The notes: generated from the letters alone by a model not told the origin. A stretch of DNA of 47,136 nt from UBA3792 sp964426415 (GCA_964426415.1 CAYRQM010000009.1:1-47136); one strand, 5' to 3'; positions 1-12,486 are shown, numbered from the stretch's first letter. Made by a program: numbers and translations.

Positions 1-55
1 CGATCGTGCCGATGTTTACATGCGGCTTGTTGCGTTCAAATTTTTGCTTTGCCAT
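1..55 (-). CDS. tuf: Elongation factor Tu, N-terminal fragment (runs off the left edge)
   Basis: The first 18 codons read MAKQKFERNKPHVNIGTI, the nearly invariant start of bacterial EF-Tu, the GTPase that delivers aminoacyl-tRNA to the ribosome. The P-loop and the rest of the protein lie outside the window. It follows fusA by about 51 nt on the same strand, the classical str-operon order rpsL-rpsG-fusA-tuf. A purine-rich AAGGAG-type ribosome binding site precedes the ATG. Identity is secure despite the short fragment because these residues and the gene order agree. Confidence 0.95.
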   Translation of the reverse strand, partial: MAKQKFERNKPHVNIGTI

Positions 56-106
56 GGTTTTGTTTGTTCTCCTTGTAAGAATGTAGTCGTATTTTTTTCG
101 ATTCGT

Positions 107-2185
107 TTAGAACAGATAGTTGTATTTGCCCAGAATCTTTTCTTGAATGGCTTCGGGTACCTTCTCGTAGTGTGCAAACTGCATGGAGAATGTGCCGCGG
201 CCTTGGGTGCGGGAACGGAGGTCGGTGGCGTATCCGAACATTTCGGACAGCGGGCAGATGGCGGTGACCATCGTGCAGCCCTGTCGCGTTTCCATGCCGC
301 CAATCTTGCAGCGGCGGGACGTCAGATTGCCCACAATGTCGCCAAGGTAGTCGTCCGGCACCAGAACTTCCACGGTCATCATCGGCTCAAGCAGGACGCT
401 GTTGTCCTTTGTGATACCGTCTTTGACCGCAAGGGAACCGGCGATGCGGAACGCCATGTCGGAGGAATCGACCTCGTGGGAGGAACCGTCCAACAGCGTC
501 GCCGCCACGTCGACCATTTCGTATCCGCCCAGCGGCCCCGACTGGAGCGCGTCGCGGATGCCTTGGTCGATGGCAGGAATGAACTCCTTGGGAATCACGC
601 CGCCCACCGTCTTGTTGGTGAAAACGTAGCCTTCGCCTGCCGGCTGCGGTGTGAACTCGACGACGCAATGGCCGAATTGACCATGGCCGCCCGTTTGCCG
701 TACATAGCGGCTGTCCTTGGTGACGGCGTGCCGAATGGTCTCTTTGTAGGAGACTTGCGGCTTGCCCACCGTGGCTTCCACGCGGAACTCGCGGATGAGT
801 CGATCGACGATGATCTCCAAGTGCAGCTCGCCCATGCCCGCGATGATGGTTTGACCCGTTTCCTGATCGGTGTAGGTGCGGAAGGTGGGGTCTTCCTCGG
901 CAAGCTTGAGCAGCGCTGCCATCATCTTTTCTTGCCCTGCCTTGGTCTTGGGCTCGATGGCAACTTGGATGACGGGCGTCGGGAACACCATGCTTTCAAA
1001 CAGCATTTGGTGATTCTCTACGCACAGCGTATCGCCCGTAGAGGTGCCCTTCATCCCAACCAGCGCCGCGATGTCGCCCGCATAGACTTCGTCCAGCTCG
1101 GTGCGCGCATTGGCGTGCATCAGCAGAATCTTGCTGACGCGCTCGCGCTTTTGCTTGGTGACGTTGTACACATAGGAGCCGGGCTTCAATGTGCCGCTGT
1201 ATACGCGGATGAAGGTCAGCTTGCCTACGAACGGATCGGTGACGATCTTGAACGCCAACGCCGCAAACGGCGCTTCGTCAATGGGGTCTGCCGTGAGCTC
1301 GCCCTCGCCGAAGCGGTCGGTCGCCTTGGCAGGCGGCACGTCCAACGGGGACGGGAGAAAATCGACGATCGCATTGAGCAAAGGCTGTACGCCCTTGTTG
1401 CGGTACGACGTGCCGCAGGTGACGGGAACCGCCGCGCCTGCGATGGTCGCCTTGCGAATGCAGGCAATCAGCTCGTCGTTGGTGGGCATCTCGCCCTCAA
1501 AGTACCGCTCCAGCAGGGCGTCGTCCTGCTCGATCACCGTTTCAATCAAGGCGGCGCGATGCGTCTTGGCAGCTTCCAGCATGTCCGCCGGAATCGCCTC
1601 CTCACGAATGTCCGTGCCGTCGTCATTGTAATAGACCTCGGCCTTCATCGTGACTAAGTCGATGATGCCGCGGAAGTCCGCTTCGCTTCCGATGGGAAGC
1701 TGTACGGGGATCGGGTTGGCATGGAGACGGTCGCGCATCATGTCCATCACATGGAAGAAATCTGCCCCTGTGATGTCCATTTTGTTGACATACGCAATAC
1801 AGGGGACGCCGTACTTCATCGCCTGATGCCAAACGGTCTCAGACTGAGGCTCGACGCCGCCCTTGGCGCAAAATACGGCAACAGCACCATCCAACACGCG
1901 CAGGCTGCGTTCCACCTCGACGGTGAAATCGACGTGACCCGGTGTGTCGATGATGTTGATGCGATGACCACGCCAGTACGTGGTGGTGGCGGCGGAGCAG
2001 ATCGTGATGCCACGCTCTTGCTCTTGCTCCATGAAATCCATGGTTGCCGCACCCTCATGTACCTCGCCGACCTTGTGAATCTTGCCCGTGTAGAACAGGA
2101 TTCGCTCCGTCGTCGTGGTCTTGCCGGCATCGATGTGCGCCATGATGCCGATATTGCGTGTCAATTCAAGCGCTGTATCTCGCAT
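107..2185 (-). CDS. fusA: Elongation factor G
   Basis: EF-G is the GTPase that drives ribosomal translocation and, with RRF, ribosome recycling. The 692-residue product is the usual length. Near the N-terminus it shows NIGIMAHIDAGKTTTTERI (P-loop), then ERGITI (switch I), DTPGHVDFT (G3) and NKMD (G4). Later domains include the QTGGHGQFGHCVVEF stretch of domain IV. I start it at the ATG at 2185; a TTG nine bases upstream overlaps the end of rpsG and looks less likely. The ATG lies only 2 nt past the rpsG stop and has no clear Shine-Dalgarno sequence, so translational coupling to rpsG is likely. It belongs to the rpsL-rpsG-fusA-tuf operon. Confidence 0.97.
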   Translation of the reverse strand: MRDTALELTRNIGIMAHIDAGKTTTTERILFYTGKIHKVGEVHEGAATMDFMEQEQERGITICSAATTTYWRGHRINIIDTPGHVDFTVEVERSLRVLDGAVAVFCAKGGVEPQSETVWHQAMKYGVPCIAYVNKMDITGADFFHVMDMMRDRLHANPIPVQLPIGSEADFRGIIDLVTMKAEVYYNDDGTDIREEAIPADMLEAAKTHRAALIETVIEQDDALLERYFEGEMPTNDELIACIRKATIAGAAVPVTCGTSYRNKGVQPLLNAIVDFLPSPLDVPPAKATDRFGEGELTADPIDEAPFAALAFKIVTDPFVGKLTFIRVYSGTLKPGSYVYNVTKQKRERVSKILLMHANARTELDEVYAGDIAALVGMKGTSTGDTLCVENHQMLFESMVFPTPVIQVAIEPKTKAGQEKMMAALLKLAEEDPTFRTYTDQETGQTIIAGMGELHLEIIVDRLIREFRVEATVGKPQVSYKETIRHAVTKDSRYVRQTGGHGQFGHCVVEFTPQPAGEGYVFTNKTVGGVIPKEFIPAIDQGIRDALQSGPLGGYEMVDVAATLLDGSSHEVDSSDMAFRIAGSLAVKDGITKDNSVLLEPMMTVEVLVPDDYLGDIVGNLTSRRCKIGGMETRQGCTMVTAICPLSEMFGYATDLRSRTQGRGTFSMQFAHYEKVPEAIQEKILGKYNYLF

Positions 2186-2187
2186 GA

Positions 2188-2658
2188 TTACCAACGATAA
2201 TGTGCAAACGCCTTGTTGGCCTCTGCCATTCTGTGGGTGTCTTCCTTCTTCTTGACGGCGTTGCCCTGCTCATTGCACGCGTCCATGATTTCGCCTGCAA
2301 GACGATCTGCCATGGTGCGTTCATTGCGGCTGCGGGCATAGCTGACCAGCCAACGAAGACCCAACGTCTGTCTGCGCTCTGCACGAATCTCGATCGGGAC
2401 CTGATAGGTCGAACCGCCGACTCTGCGCGCTTTGACTTCCAGAACGGGCATGATGTTGTTCATCGCCTGCTCGAAAGCATCCAAAGCGTCCTTGCCCGTC
2501 TTGGCTGCGATCTGATCGAACGCATCATAAACGGCCTTCTGCGCAACGCCGCGCTTACCATCCAGCATGAGCTGGTTGATGAGCTTGGTGACAACAACGC
2601 TCTTGTAGATAGGATCTGCAAGAACTTCTCTCTTGGGAATAAAACCTCTTCTCGGCAT
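2188..2658 (-). CDS. rpsG: Small ribosomal subunit protein S7
   Basis: S7 nucleates assembly of the 30S head by binding 16S rRNA and lies near the mRNA exit channel. The 156-residue protein is full length, starts MPRRGFIPKREVLADPIYKS and keeps family blocks such as AFEQAMNNIMPVLEVKARRVGGSTYQVP in its middle. It sits 15 nt after rpsL with a GGAGG ribosome binding site and 2 nt before fusA. In enterobacteria S7 is the autogenous repressor of this operon. Whether that holds here is unknown, but the close spacing fits coordinated translation. Confidence 0.97.
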   Translation of the reverse strand: MPRRGFIPKREVLADPIYKSVVVTKLINQLMLDGKRGVAQKAVYDAFDQIAAKTGKDALDAFEQAMNNIMPVLEVKARRVGGSTYQVPIEIRAERRQTLGLRWLVSYARSRNERTMADRLAGEIMDACNEQGNAVKKKEDTHRMAEANKAFAHYRW

Positions 2659-2673
2659 ACTGCGTGTCCTCCC

Positions 2674-3048
<375 letters not shown>

Positions 3049-3096
3049 TCAGATGTTTCCTCCTAATATAGTATCGAATGTTTTTATAAATCAATC

Positions 3097-3173
3097 CCTC
3101 TGCAACCCAATTCAGAGGATATTGTCCGTTGTTTGTGCGAAAACGCACGTTGCAACACATGGGTTTCCATGTG
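3097..3173 (-). promoter_or_regulatory. Structured 5' leader of the str operon (three hairpins)
   Basis: Between the predicted start of transcription (about 3180) and rpsL lie three successive inverted repeats: CACATGG/CCATGTG at 3156-3173, GTGCG/CGCAC with a TTTT loop at 3135-3148, and CCTCTG/CAGAGG at 3097-3118. None is followed directly by a run of T on the transcript strand, so they are not obvious terminators. A role in leader regulation or mRNA stability is inference. Confidence 0.5.
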
Positions 3174-3186
3174 CCGCCAAATAGAT

Positions 3187-3215
3187 AGTGTAACAGAATC
3201 TCGCAATCTTGTCAA
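3187..3215 (-). promoter_or_regulatory. Promoter of the rpsL-rpsG-fusA-tuf operon
   Basis: A consensus -35 TTGACA (3210-3215) is separated by exactly 17 nt from TACACT (3187-3192). The -35 box contains the TGA stop codon of the upstream membrane-protein gene, so the rpoBC unit and the str operon abut with no spare DNA. Confidence 0.8.
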
Positions 3216-4000
3216 TCTACTTTTTGCGGTTCGGCAGAACTTTCGGCAGAACTGTCTTCCCACGGCGCATCGTAGACCTTGCTCGGCGCGGAGCCAAGCC
3301 CTCTGTCGATGCGCTTTTTGGTGAACGCGGTGCGCGTGTGCTTGTCGTTGAACAGCGGGCGCCAGCCCTTTTCGCGCATCTTGTCCACAAACGGGTGCAG
3401 CGCCACGTCCGTCACCATCAGCTGATCGTACCGTTTCTTGAGCGGAATCAGCGAAATCAGCTTGCCGATGATGTAGCCGCCCACGATGGTGAACAGCACC
3501 AGCGCGAACGGGAACCATGTTCCGATGGCACGGAGCTGCTGCAGCGTGCGCTCGATGGTCACAAACGGCAATGCCATCGCCGTCAGAACCAGCGGAACGA
3601 TCAGCGGCAGGTACGTCATGAGCAGAATCCGCAGCCGACACTTTTTGCAGCATGCGAACTGCAGCGGCAGCACGAAGCCCGTCATCGTATTGCGGAAGAA
3701 GTACTTGCGGCGCGCCAGCTTTTTGGGCTCGGAGTGACACATATCAAACACGCAATAGCCCGAACGATCGCCTTTGTCCGCTTCCTCTCCCTTGCACAGC
3801 GTGCATTTCTCGCTCTCAAACAGCTGCGCCACACCGCCCTCGGGCAGCAGGGATTCGAACAGCTTGAGATCGGTCACGATGGCAGGGTCTGCTTTGCGCC
3901 CTGCAATGGGACAATCCTTGCAGGAACGCATATTCAGCACACGGCATGCTTTTGTGCCGTATAGGGTACATTCGGTATCGGTCAGTTTCCGTGCTTCCAT
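3212..4000 (-). CDS. Cysteine-rich two-helix membrane protein of unknown function
   Basis: I do not recognise a named family. The 262-residue product has a Cys-rich N-terminal half: C11, C19, C27 and C30, then a CTLC pair, YCVFDMC and FACCKKC. Two hydrophobic segments follow (about 125-147 and 160-185), then a charged C-terminal tail ending EDSSAESSAEPQKVD. The cysteine spacing suggests a metal- or Fe-S-binding cytosolic domain anchored in the membrane, which is inference. It begins 4 nt after the rpoC stop behind a GGAG ribosome binding site within the end of rpoC, so it is probably co-transcribed with rpoBC. In many Firmicutes an L7Ae-like gene sits at this place between rpoC and rpsL. Confidence 0.75.
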   Translation of the reverse strand: MEARKLTDTECTLYGTKACRVLNMRSCKDCPIAGRKADPAIVTDLKLFESLLPEGGVAQLFESEKCTLCKGEEADKGDRSGYCVFDMCHSEPKKLARRKYFFRNTMTGFVLPLQFACCKKCRLRILLMTYLPLIVPLVLTAMALPFVTIERTLQQLRAIGTWFPFALVLFTIVGGYIIGKLISLIPLKKRYDQLMVTDVALHPFVDKMREKGWRPLFNDKHTRTAFTKKRIDRGLGSAPSKVYDAPWEDSSAESSAEPQKVD

Positions 4001-4004
4001 GGCT

Positions 4005-7000
4005 TTACTCCGTAACGGTCGGCGCAGCCGCGTCCGTTTCGACGATCTCTACGTTGCGATAACGCTTGAGACCAATGCCCGCGGGAATCAGCTTGCCGAT
4101 GATGACGTTTTCCTTGAGCCCCACCAGCGGATCGACCTTGCCCTTGATGGCGGCTTCGGTCAGTACGCGGGTCGTTTCTTGGAAGGATGCGGCGGACAGG
4201 AACGATTCGGTCGCCAACGCTGCCTTCGTGATGCCCAGCAGCTTGCGCTTTGCCTTTGCCAAGACCGGCTCGGCAGGCTCCTCGGTTCCTTCTTCCTGTG
4301 CCTTTGCCAACGCGGCTTCGTAGCGTTCGATGAGCGCTTCGTTCTCCGCTTCGAAGCGGAAAATGTCGGTCAGCTCGCCGGGCAGCATGTTGGTGTCGCC
4401 CGCGTCCTCGATTTGCACCTTGCGCAGCATCTGGCGGATGATGACCTCGATGTGTTTGTCGGAGATCTCAACGCCCTGCAGACGATAGACGCTTTGGACT
4501 TCTTTGAGCAGGTATGCCTGCACGCCCTTGACGCCCTTGATGGTGAGGATGTCGTTCGGGTTGACGGAACCTTCGGTCAGCTCGTCGCCCGCATCCACAT
4601 GATCGTCGTCCTTGACCCGCAGCTTGGAGCCAAACGGGATCAGGTAGCTCTCGGACTCGCCTTCGTCGTTGGAAACGATTGCGCGGCGCTTGGCTTCATC
4701 GATGCGCACCGTACCGGAAATCTCGGTGATGGTGGCAAGGCCCTTCGGCTTTCTTGCTTCGAACAGCTCGACCACACGGGGCAAACCTTGTGTGATGTCC
4801 TCGCTGGATGCGACGCCGCCCGTATGGAACGTACGCATTGTGAGCTGCGTGCCCGGCTCGCCGATGGCCTGTGCGGCAATGATGCCCACCGCCTCGCCGA
4901 TGTCGACCGCGCCGCCCGTCGCCAAGTTGGAACCGTAGCACTTGCAGCAAACGCCGTGCTCACAGCGGCAGGTGAAGACGGAACGGCAAAGCACTTCTTC
5001 GATGCCCGCGGCTTCGATGGCTTCGGCTGCCTCGTGCGAGATGACCTGATCGCCTTCGCAAAGCTGTACGTTCGTCTTGGGATCGTAGACGGATTCGATG
5101 GCGTAACGACCCTCGATGCGCGCCGCAAGCGGCTCGATCATTTTGCTGCCTTCGCGGATCGCGCTGATCCACATGCCCTTGGGCGTGTCGTTGCGCGTTG
5201 CAAAGCAGTCCACCTCGCGGATGATGACCTCTTGGGAAACGTCCACCAGACGACGGGTCAGATAGCCCGAGTCCGCCGTACGCAGTGCGGTATCCGCCAA
5301 GCCCTTGCGCGCACCGTGGGAGGAGATGAAGAATTCCAGAACGGACAGACCTTCACGGAAGTTCGCACGAATCGGAACCTCGATGATCTGACCGGACGGG
5401 TCTGCCATCAAGCCACGCATACCGGCAAGCTGTCGGATCTGCGCCTTGCTGCCGCGGGCGCCGGAGTCTGCCATCATGAAGATGGGGTTGTATTCGTCCA
5501 AGGAGTTCATCAACGCGGTCGCCACGTCATTGGTGGTCTGTTCCCAGATCTCGATGACCTTTTGGCGGCGCTCTGCGTTGGAGAGCAAGCCCTGACGGAA
5601 GTAGTTATCGACCTCGACGACCTTCTTTTCGGCAGCCGCGATCAGCGCTTTCTTTTCGGAAGGCACCGTGACGTCTTGGAAGCCCACGGTGATGCCGCCC
5701 TTGGTGGAATAGGTGTAGCCCAGCTTCTTGATGCGATCCAGCACTTCGGACGTGACCGTCGGGCCATGCTTGCGATAGCACGCATCCACGATCTTGCCCA
5801 AGTCCTTTTTCTTGACCAAGCTGTCGATTTCCGGCTTGAACTGATCTTCCAGCGTGTTGCGCTCCACAAAGCCCAAATCCTGCGGAATCGCATTGTTGAA
5901 CAGCACGCGGCCCACGGACGTATCGCAGACTCTGCGGTAGGTTTCGCCCTGCCATTCGCGGGCAAGACGGATCTTGACCTTTGCCTGCAGCGCGACTTCG
6001 CCCGTCTGGTATGCCATGATGGCTTCGTTCTCGGAGGAGAACGCTTTGCCCTCGCCCTTCACGCCGTCGCGCTGCTGCGTCAGATAGTAGCAGCCGATGA
6101 CCATGTCCTGCGTGGGGCAAACCACGGGCTTGCCGTCTTGCGGCTTGAGGATGTTGTTGGAAGCCAGCATCAAGAACCGTGCCTCTGCCTGCGCTTCGAC
6201 CGAAAGCGGCACATGGACTGCCATTTGGTCGCCGTCGAAGTCGGCGTTGAATGCGGTGCAAACCAACGGATGCAGCTTGATGGCGCGGCCTTCGACCAGC
6301 ACCGGCTCGAACGCCTGAATGCCCAGTCTGTGCAGCGTAGGCGCACGGTTGAGCATGACGGGATGGTCTTTGATGACCTCCTCCAGCACGCCCCAAACCT
6401 CGGTGACGCCGCGTTCTACCATGCGCTTTGCGCCCTTGACGTTTTGCGCGAAGCCGCCCTTGACCAGCTTCTTCATGACGAAGGGCTTGAACAGCTCCAA
6501 CGCCATCTCTTTGGGAAGACCGCACTGGTACATCTTGAGGTCAGGCCCCACGACGATAACGGAACGGCCCGAATAGTCGACACGCTTGCCCAGCAGGTTC
6601 TGACGGAAACGGCCTTGCTTGCCGCGCAGCATATCGGACAGGGACTTCAGCGCACGGTTGCCCGGGCCCGTGACGGGGCGGGAACGTCTGCCGTTGTCGA
6701 TGAGGGAATCCACCGCTTCCTGCAGCATCCGCTTTTCGTTGCGCACGATGATGTCGGGTGCGCGCAGCTCTAAAAGCCGCTTTAAGCGGTTGTTGCGGTT
6801 GATGATGCGGCGATACAGATCGTTGAGATCGGAGGTGGCGAACCGACCGCCGTCCAACTGCACCATGGGGCGCAGCTCAGGCGGAATCACGGGCAGCACC
6901 GTCAGGATAATCCATTCGGGGCGGTTGCCGCTTTTCAGGAACGCTTCGACCACTTCCAAACGCTTGATGGCGTTGGCGCGCTTTTGACCGCCGCTGTGGG

Positions 7001-7589
7001 CGATCTCTTCGCGCAGCTCATCGTCCAGCTTTTGCAGGTCGATTTCGCAAAGCAGCTCGCGGATGGCTTCCGCGCCCATCCCGGCACGGAACGACTTTGC
7101 GCCATACTGCTCTTGGTATTCCCGATACTCTTTGTCGTTTAGGATTTGCTTCTTGCGAAGCGGCGTGTCGCCCGGATCCACCACCACATATGCCGCGAAA
7201 TAGAGCACCTGCTCCAGCTCACGCGGATTCATATCCAGCAGCATCTTCATGCGGCACGGAATGCCCTTGAAGTACCAGATGTGGGAGACGGGCACTGCCA
7301 ACTCGATGTGCCCCATGCGCTCACGGCGCACCTTGGCGCGGGTGACTTCCACGCCGCACTTGTCGCAGACGATGCCTTTGTACCGACCGCGCTTATATCT
7401 GCCGCAATGGCATTCCCAATCCTTGGTGGGCCCGAAGATGCGTTCGCAGAACAGGCCGTCCTTTTCGGGTTTGAGGGTACGGTAGTTGATCGTTTCGGGC
7501 TTTTTCACCTCGCCGTGTGACCATTCCAGAATCTTTTCCGGCGAAGCCAAGCCGATTTGCAGAGCGTCAAAATTGGTTAATTCGAACAT
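4005..7589 (-). CDS. rpoC: DNA-directed RNA polymerase subunit beta'
   Basis: This is the catalytic largest subunit of RNA polymerase. The 1194-residue protein begins MFELTNFDALQIGLASPEKI and has the N-terminal zinc-ribbon cysteines (CHCGRYKRGRYKGIVCDKCG), the active-site NADFDGDQMAVH block with three Mg-binding aspartates (about residue 450), and the second zinc site CRCEHGVCCKCYG (about 880). GEAVGIIAAQAIGEPGTQLTMRTFH follows near 905. Length is typical for Firmicutes. It starts 23 nt after rpoB with a GGAG site, and a small membrane-protein gene follows 4 nt after its stop. Confidence 0.98.
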   Translation of the reverse strand: MFELTNFDALQIGLASPEKILEWSHGEVKKPETINYRTLKPEKDGLFCERIFGPTKDWECHCGRYKRGRYKGIVCDKCGVEVTRAKVRRERMGHIELAVPVSHIWYFKGIPCRMKMLLDMNPRELEQVLYFAAYVVVDPGDTPLRKKQILNDKEYREYQEQYGAKSFRAGMGAEAIRELLCEIDLQKLDDELREEIAHSGGQKRANAIKRLEVVEAFLKSGNRPEWIILTVLPVIPPELRPMVQLDGGRFATSDLNDLYRRIINRNNRLKRLLELRAPDIIVRNEKRMLQEAVDSLIDNGRRSRPVTGPGNRALKSLSDMLRGKQGRFRQNLLGKRVDYSGRSVIVVGPDLKMYQCGLPKEMALELFKPFVMKKLVKGGFAQNVKGAKRMVERGVTEVWGVLEEVIKDHPVMLNRAPTLHRLGIQAFEPVLVEGRAIKLHPLVCTAFNADFDGDQMAVHVPLSVEAQAEARFLMLASNNILKPQDGKPVVCPTQDMVIGCYYLTQQRDGVKGEGKAFSSENEAIMAYQTGEVALQAKVKIRLAREWQGETYRRVCDTSVGRVLFNNAIPQDLGFVERNTLEDQFKPEIDSLVKKKDLGKIVDACYRKHGPTVTSEVLDRIKKLGYTYSTKGGITVGFQDVTVPSEKKALIAAAEKKVVEVDNYFRQGLLSNAERRQKVIEIWEQTTNDVATALMNSLDEYNPIFMMADSGARGSKAQIRQLAGMRGLMADPSGQIIEVPIRANFREGLSVLEFFISSHGARKGLADTALRTADSGYLTRRLVDVSQEVIIREVDCFATRNDTPKGMWISAIREGSKMIEPLAARIEGRYAIESVYDPKTNVQLCEGDQVISHEAAEAIEAAGIEEVLCRSVFTCRCEHGVCCKCYGSNLATGGAVDIGEAVGIIAAQAIGEPGTQLTMRTFHTGGVASSEDITQGLPRVVELFEARKPKGLATITEISGTVRIDEAKRRAIVSNDEGESESYLIPFGSKLRVKDDDHVDAGDELTEGSVNPNDILTIKGVKGVQAYLLKEVQSVYRLQGVEISDKHIEVIIRQMLRKVQIEDAGDTNMLPGELTDIFRFEAENEALIERYEAALAKAQEEGTEEPAEPVLAKAKRKLLGITKAALATESFLSAASFQETTRVLTEAAIKGKVDPLVGLKENVIIGKLIPAGIGLKRYRNVEIVETDAAAPTVTE

Positions 7590-7612
7590 TCGTTGCTATC
7601 TCCTTCCGTACG

Positions 7613-11383
<3,771 letters not shown>

Positions 11384-11400
11384 CGCGTTCACTCCTTGCT

Positions 11401-11540
11401 GATGCTTTCGCATCCTTGAAATTTCGGGCGTGTCCCCCCGCCCGTGAAGGTGGCTCAACCGACCACATGGTATGCCTTGCCCGTTTCGCGGAAAACCCGC
11501 AAAAACAGGCTACTTTGGGGCATATCACCACAATGTAGCC
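11401..11540 (-). promoter_or_regulatory. Highly structured rpoBC mRNA leader
   Basis: The ~170-nt leader contains several inverted repeats. GGCTAC/GTAGCC pair across a 21-nt loop (11508-11540). TTTGCGG/CCGCGAAA lies at 11484-11503. CGGGCG/CGCCCG lies at 11425-11444. A perfect GATGC-GAAA-GCATC tetraloop hairpin (11401-11414) sits 3 nt upstream of the ribosome binding site. None has a following T run. Regulation of rpoBC through this leader is plausible but unproven. Confidence 0.5.
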
Positions 11541-11558
11541 ATCATAATGCAGTTTGAA

Positions 11559-11587
11559 ATGTTATCATTCGTCTTTTGTAATGTCAA
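11559..11587 (-). promoter_or_regulatory. Promoter of rpoBC
   Basis: TTGACA (11582-11587), a 17-nt spacer, and TAACAT (11559-11564), on the minus strand about 175 nt upstream of the chosen rpoB ATG. The region upstream is AT-rich, as expected for a strong promoter with an UP-like element. Confidence 0.8.
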
Positions 11588-11689
11588 GCAATTTTCTGTG
11601 GATTGCAAAAATATTTTTGGAAAATAGCACAGTTCACAAATATTTCACAATTCGAGACAGGGCAGAGCGGCGAACGGCGCTTCGTACCT

Positions 11690-11798
11690 TGGAATGACCG
11701 CGCGGCGTGGTGTTGCTTAAATGCGAAAGATGCGAACTATGATGGCGGCTGCACCTGCATCTTGCGTGCGAGATCCTTCGGCACAGCCTCAGGATGAC
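11690..11798. repeat. Partial copies of two dispersed repeat elements
   Basis: Bases 11690-11750 resemble 13451-13524 (GGAATGACCGCG, then a GTGSTG motif, then a GGCGGCTGC or GGTGCAGCC end). Bases 11757-11798 are a truncated inverted copy of the 76-bp element seen complete at 13558 and 13728 (GAGATCCTTCGGC ... CCTCAGGATGAC). No gene is supported in 11600-11820. Confidence 0.6.
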
Positions 11799-11820
11799 AG
11801 ATGAGTGGCTTTTTCGCGTT

Positions 11821-12060
11821 CCCTTCCCCTCAAAACGTGTACACGGGTCTTTCCGCAAAAGGTTGGTAGCGCCGCGACGCCCCTTCCCCTCAAAACGTGT
11901 ACACGGGTGTTCCCGCAAAAGGTTGGTAGCGCCGCAACGCCCCTTCCCCGAAAAGCGTGTACACGGGTGTTCCCGCAAAAGGTTGGTAGCGCCGCGACGC
12001 GCCTTCCCCGAAAAGCGTGTACACGGGTGTTCCCGCAAAAGGTTGGTAGCGCCGCGTAGG
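11821..12060. repeat. Tandem array, four 60-bp units
   Basis: Four head-to-tail copies start at 11821, 11881, 11941 and 12001. Each unit runs CCTTCCCC...CGTGTACACGGGT...CCCGCAAAAGG, then TTGGTAGCGCCGC. Units differ at only a few positions; the first two carry CTCAAAACG and the last two CGAAAAGCG. The core contains the 10-bp palindrome CGTGTACACG. There are no unique spacers, so this is not a CRISPR array. Because 60 is divisible by three, frames stay open through it on both strands, but these look artefactual. Confidence 0.95.
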
Positions 12061-12198
12061 CGTCGTGAGGGCGCGGGCTCACCGAACAGCCGAAGCGAGC
12101 GCGTGACCTTTTGCGGAGAGGAGGCGCGACGGAACGGGCGAGCAATGCGAATGAGGCGAAGCCGAAGGAGCCGTTGCGAACAAAGTGCAGTCCGCGCC
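12001..12198 (+). repeat. Left arm of a ~198-bp inverted repeat flanking the Myb-like gene
   Basis: This segment, which includes the last 60-bp tandem unit, matches the reverse complement of 13129-13326 at roughly 90% by eye. Shared blocks include AAAAGGTTGGTAGCGCCGCG, GAACAGCCGAAGCGAGCGCG and AAGCCGAAGGAGCCGTTGCG. It lies about 370 bp upstream of the bracketed gene. Confidence 0.9.
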
Positions 12199-12284
12199 GA
12201 CGAGGCGCCGGACAGCGCGGTTTTCCCCGCACACGGGGAAATACCGTCGCTACTAATAAGCGAAGCGCCTCGGCGTGCGCAAAG

Positions 12285-12307
12285 CGCCGCCGAACAATTC
12301 GGCGGCG
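12285..12307. repeat. Perfect 10-bp hairpin in the repeat island
   Basis: CGCCGCCGAA (12285-12294) and TTCGGCGGCG (12298-12307) form a perfect stem with a 3-nt loop. No T run follows on either strand. The surrounding DNA, 12199-12362, contains no supported gene. Confidence 0.6.
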
Positions 12308-12362
12308 GAAGCCGCCATCATAGCTTGAAACTTGTAAACGCAAGCAGCACCACGCCCCGTGG

Positions 12363-12437
12363 CCATTCTGACGCAGCGTTAGCGAGGAAGAATCTCCCGC
12401 TTGCGTTCAAGATCCTTCGGCAAAGCCTCAGGATGAC
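12363..12437 (-). repeat. Dispersed 75-bp element, inverted copy
   Basis: In reverse orientation this copy begins GTCATCCTGAGGC, continues through GCCGAAGGATCTTG and GGGAGATTCTTCC, and ends CAGAATGG. It is the same element as at 13345, 13558 and 13728. Its end-to-end inverted repeat (GTCATCCTGA against TCAGAATGAC) resembles a small MITE or REP-type sequence. Confidence 0.8.
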
Positions 12438-12486
12438 ATTGGAGCGTTATAGCGTTCCCCTTCCCTTAAGGCGTGCATGTTGCTGA

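Noticed and set aside
2188..2194. Upstream TTG start for fusA at 2194
   Set aside because: It lies within the end of rpsG; the ATG at 2185 aligns better with EF-G N-termini.
3774..6773. Very long open frame on the plus strand opposite rpoC (about 1000 codons), and similar ones opposite fusA and rpoB
   Set aside because: They are antisense to unmistakable core genes and have low-complexity Arg/His/Ala composition. They arise from codon bias in GC-rich DNA.
11821..12060. CRISPR array
   Set aside because: The whole 60-bp unit is repeated without unique spacers, and no cas genes are present.
11634..12486. Open frames through the 60-bp tandem array encoding 20-residue peptide repeats
   Set aside because: The period is divisible by three, so frames stay open on both strands; there is no ribosome binding site or family match, and the same DNA recurs as non-coding repeats.
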